Assembly (NCBI RefSeq): GCF_019733355.1
Contig: NZ_JAIHLQ010000018.1
Span: 62,001 to 126,000 of the forward strand
Direction of reading: 5' to 3'
DNA length: 64,000 nt
From: Pseudomonas baetica
GTDB lineage: Bacteria; Pseudomonadota; Gammaproteobacteria; Pseudomonadales; Pseudomonadaceae
The notes beneath the pieces are model-generated. The model saw nothing but the letters and a program-made list of their open reading frames with translations, was not told the DNA's origin and searched no databases. Below, piece after piece: positions 61,871-64,000 of the stretch (the first letter of the stretch is position 1; every line of letters begins with the position of its first letter). The position numbers and the translations under genes were made by a program.

Positions 61871-63100
61871 TCACTCAGGCTTCTTGCGCCCGAAGCCCGG
61901 ACGCTGGCCAGAGCCGGCCGGTGCGCCGCGACGCTTGCCCGACGGCTTGTCACCGTCGACCAGTTTGATCCCCGGGCGCTTCGGCGCAGGCTTGGCCGGA
62001 CGCTTATTGGTGGTGTCCGCCGGACGATCCGCTACCGGTGTACCGCGACCGGCCGGTGCGCCACGCTCACCACGCTCACCACGCTCGGTGCGACCGCTAG
62101 CCGGACGCGGAGCGCGCTCGCCGTCACGGGCGACTGGTTTGCGACCCGGACGCTCGCCTTCGATCTGTGGCTCGCGGGATGGACGTGGGCCGGTCGGCGC
62201 GCCAGCGGCTGGACGCAGGGTACGCACGCGCTCGGTCTTGGCCATCGGCCGCGACGATTTGCGCTGCATGCGTTCCAGCTTGTCTTTGCTCTTGGCATTG
62301 AGTTGCGGCATTGCCACCGGCGTCAGACCCACTTCAGCACTCAGAATGTCGACTTCGTACTGGCTCATTTCGCGCCAGCGGCCCATCGGCAGGTCGGAGT
62401 TGAGGAACACCGGGCCGAAACGCACACGCTTCAGACGGCTGACCACCAGACCTTGCGATTCCCACAGACGACGGACCTCACGGTTACGACCTTCCATGAC
62501 CACGCAGTGATACCAGTGGTTGAAACCTTCGCCGCCCGGTGCCTGCTTGATGTCGGTGAACTTGGCAGGACCGTCTTCCAGCACCACGCCGGCCTTCAGG
62601 CGCTCGATCATTTCGTCATCGACTTCACCGCGTACACGCACGGCGTACTCACGGTCCATCTCGTAGGACGGGTGCATCAGGCGGTTGGCCAGCTCACCGT
62701 CAGTGGTGAACATCAGGAGACCGGTGGTGTTGATGTCGAGGCGACCGATGTTGATCCAGCGGCCTTCTTTCGGACGCGGCAGCTTGTCGAACACGGTCGG
62801 ACGGCCTTCCGGGTCGTCACGGGTGCAGATTTCGCCATCGGGTTTGTTGTACATGATCACGCGGCGTACCGATTCGGCAGCCTCTTCACGCTTGATCACC
62901 TTGCCATCAATGGTGATGGCGTCGTGCAGGTCGACGCGCAGGCCGAGGGTGGCGTCTTTGCCATTGACCTTGATCCGGCCTTGGCTGATCCAGGCTTCCA
63001 CGTCACGGCGCGAGCCGACGCCGATACGGGCGAGGACTTTCTGCAGTTTTTCGCCTGCTGGGCCGATTTCCTGGTCGTCTTTCTGATTGATGTCACTCAT
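61871..63100 (-). CDS. rluB: 23S rRNA pseudouridine(2605) synthase RluB
   Basis: A 409-residue protein. An S4 RNA-binding domain (about 15-65) precedes the RsuA/RluB synthase domain with the catalytic Asp122 in NIGRLDINTTGLLMFTTDG. After about residue 255 comes a long basic tail rich in Arg, Pro, Gly and Ala, absent from the short E. coli relatives' core and probably RNA-binding. GGGAGG lies upstream of the ATG at 63100. Confidence 0.96.
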   Translation of the reverse strand: MSDINQKDDQEIGPAGEKLQKVLARIGVGSRRDVEAWISQGRIKVNGKDATLGLRVDLHDAITIDGKVIKREEAAESVRRVIMYNKPDGEICTRDDPEGRPTVFDKLPRPKEGRWINIGRLDINTTGLLMFTTDGELANRLMHPSYEMDREYAVRVRGEVDDEMIERLKAGVVLEDGPAKFTDIKQAPGGEGFNHWYHCVVMEGRNREVRRLWESQGLVVSRLKRVRFGPVFLNSDLPMGRWREMSQYEVDILSAEVGLTPVAMPQLNAKSKDKLERMQRKSSRPMAKTERVRTLRPAAGAPTGPRPSREPQIEGERPGRKPVARDGERAPRPASGRTERGERGERGAPAGRGTPVADRPADTTNKRPAKPAPKRPGIKLVDGDKPSGKRRGAPAGSGQRPGFGRKKPE

Positions 63101-63243
63101 CTGGGCACCTCCCGGTGTGGTCTGTTCAGGCGGCGCCTGAAGCATTGAAATCTGGGTACTTGGTCGAAGGGATCGACGAAGGGTCGCGAATCATACGCGG
63201 ATGTGGGCCATCGCGCATCAGAGACTAGCTGATCGATGCACAG

Positions 63244-63435
63244 TTATTTCTTTTTCCGCCGACCGGCGCCGCCGAGCTTGATCAGGCGCAGCGCGGCTTC
63301 GGCCAGCACCGTGCGCTTGTCATCCTTGTCGAGTTTCTTCCAGGCCTTGATTTCGCGCTTGCTGCGGCCGCAGCCGAGGCAAATGTCGTCGGTGAATTTG
63401 CAGAGGCTGATACAGGGGTCTTTGGTTGAACTCAT
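63244..63435 (-). CDS. DUF1289 domain protein
   Basis: A 63-residue protein with four cysteines (C8, C12, C19, C22) in the DUF1289 pattern DPCISLCKF and ICLGCGR, likely a small metal-binding or Fe-S knuckle, and a basic C-terminus. Start MSSTKDPCIS is typical of the family; the seven-residue extension is not. Function unknown. Confidence 0.88.
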   Translation of the reverse strand: MSSTKDPCISLCKFTDDICLGCGRSKREIKAWKKLDKDDKRTVLAEAALRLIKLGGAGRRKKK

Positions 63436-63460
63436 ACCTACTCCGGAAACACACAAATAT

Positions 63461-63559
63461 CCCTTGTGGGAGCGAGCCTGCTCGCGAAGGCGGAGGGTCA
63501 GCCAGCATCAATGTTGAATGTCAGAATGCTTTCGCGAGCAGGCTCGCTCCCACAGGGGG
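63461..63559. repeat. REP pair
   Basis: Inverted units GGGAGCGAGCCTGCTCGCGA and TCGCGAGCAGGCTCGCTCCC, about 40 bases apart, between the DUF1289 gene and the acidic protein gene. Confidence 0.85.
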
Positions 63560-63583
63560 AGTGATGCTGCTCATGAGACATGT

Positions 63584-64000
63584 TCAGTCCTCAAACTCAC
63601 GGCGTTCGGCTTCGATCGCTTCAGCCAGCGCGCGGGCTTCGGCTTCTTCTTCGCTCAACTCGGGCTCGGGCTCGGGCTCGAGTTCTGGCACTGATTGCTC
63701 GAGTGCGGCAACAGCGGCGAGGAGTTTTTCCCGGGCCTCGGCGACGCCGAGCACGTCCTCTTCAGGTTCGGCTTCAAGCTCGGATTCAAGTTCAACCTCG
63801 ATAACCGGCTCGGTGATTTGCGTCTCAGGCTCAACCGGCGGCGCTTCGAAATCGGCGCCATCACGCAACAAATCATCAAAATCGGTCTTGATCCCCTCCT
63901 CCATACCGTCCAACTCCAGCAGCAAGGTATGGAAACTGGTTTCCTCCTTCTCCTCTTCGGGCTCGGCACTGGCGTCGGCCAGCTCCTGCAAACTTTGCGG
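63584..64000 (-). CDS. Acidic Glu/Ala/Pro-rich protein, 5' end missing
   Basis: The frame is open to the right edge, so only the C-terminal 138 residues are visible. They are extremely acidic with Glu-Pro runs (ELEPEPEPELSEEEAEARAL) and end RREFED. No domain was recognised. This looks like a disordered tail of a larger protein whose identity lies outside the window. Confidence 0.65.
   Translation of the reverse strand, partial: PQSLQELADASAEPEEEKEETSFHTLLLELDGMEEGIKTDFDDLLRDGADFEAPPVEPETQITEPVIEVELESELEAEPEEDVLGVAEAREKLLAAVAALEQSVPELEPEPEPELSEEEAEARALAEAIEAERREFED

Noticed and set aside
1..64000. CRISPR arrays, tRNA or rRNA genes, insertion sequences, prophage
   Set aside because: No regular repeat-spacer array, no cloverleaf-like or rRNA sequence and no transposase, integrase or phage structural genes were found.

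Overview
The window is a piece of a Pseudomonas chromosome, most likely from the P. fluorescens group. The grounds are the FleQ/FleS/FleR flagellar hierarchy, the HsbA-HsbR pair, the phhR-phhABC cluster and the paired REP-type repeats ending in GGGAGCGRGCYTGCTCGCGAAGG. No tRNA, rRNA, CRISPR array or insertion sequence was found.

Region 1 (1-15.9 kb, all minus strand) is the flagellar basal-body and regulatory block: hsbR (cut by the left edge), hsbA, fliJIHGFE, fleR, fleS, fleQ, fliT-like, fliS, fliD, flaG and fliC. Convincing sigma-54 sites lie before fliE and fleS, and a near-perfect sigma-28 site lies before fliC.

Region 2 (16.0-38.3 kb, all minus strand) is a large surface-glycosylation island inserted between fliC and flgL. 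It holds a Maf-type glycosyltransferase, a ketoacyl-ACP synthase III, a full pseudaminic acid route (pseB, pseC, pseF, a pseG-acetyltransferase fusion, pseI) and a second route starting from CDP-glucose (rfbF, rfbG, a 3,5-epimerase, a reductase, a C-methyltransferase and a CmcI-type methyltransferase). It also holds two very large modular glycosyltransferases and an RTX-type calcium-binding repeat protein.

Region 3 (38.4-46.8 kb, minus) is flgL-K-J-I-H-G-F behind a sigma-54-like site. Region 4 (47.1-59.6 kb) is the aromatic amino acid block (phhR, phhABC, aroP2). It is interrupted by an MFS transporter, arfB, an A+T-rich accessory island (queC, a queuosine-precursor-type transporter, an XRE regulator) and a divergent serine hydroxymethyltransferase paralogue whose key active-site residues are changed.

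Region 5 (59.6-64 kb) has a long A+T-rich intergenic region, then a 45-residue peptide gene, an intrinsic terminator and an M29-like metallo-aminopeptidase gene. That order resembles a minimal operon for a ribosomally made, processed peptide and is the best candidate here for an undescribed system. rluB, a DUF1289 gene and an acidic protein cut by the right edge complete the window.
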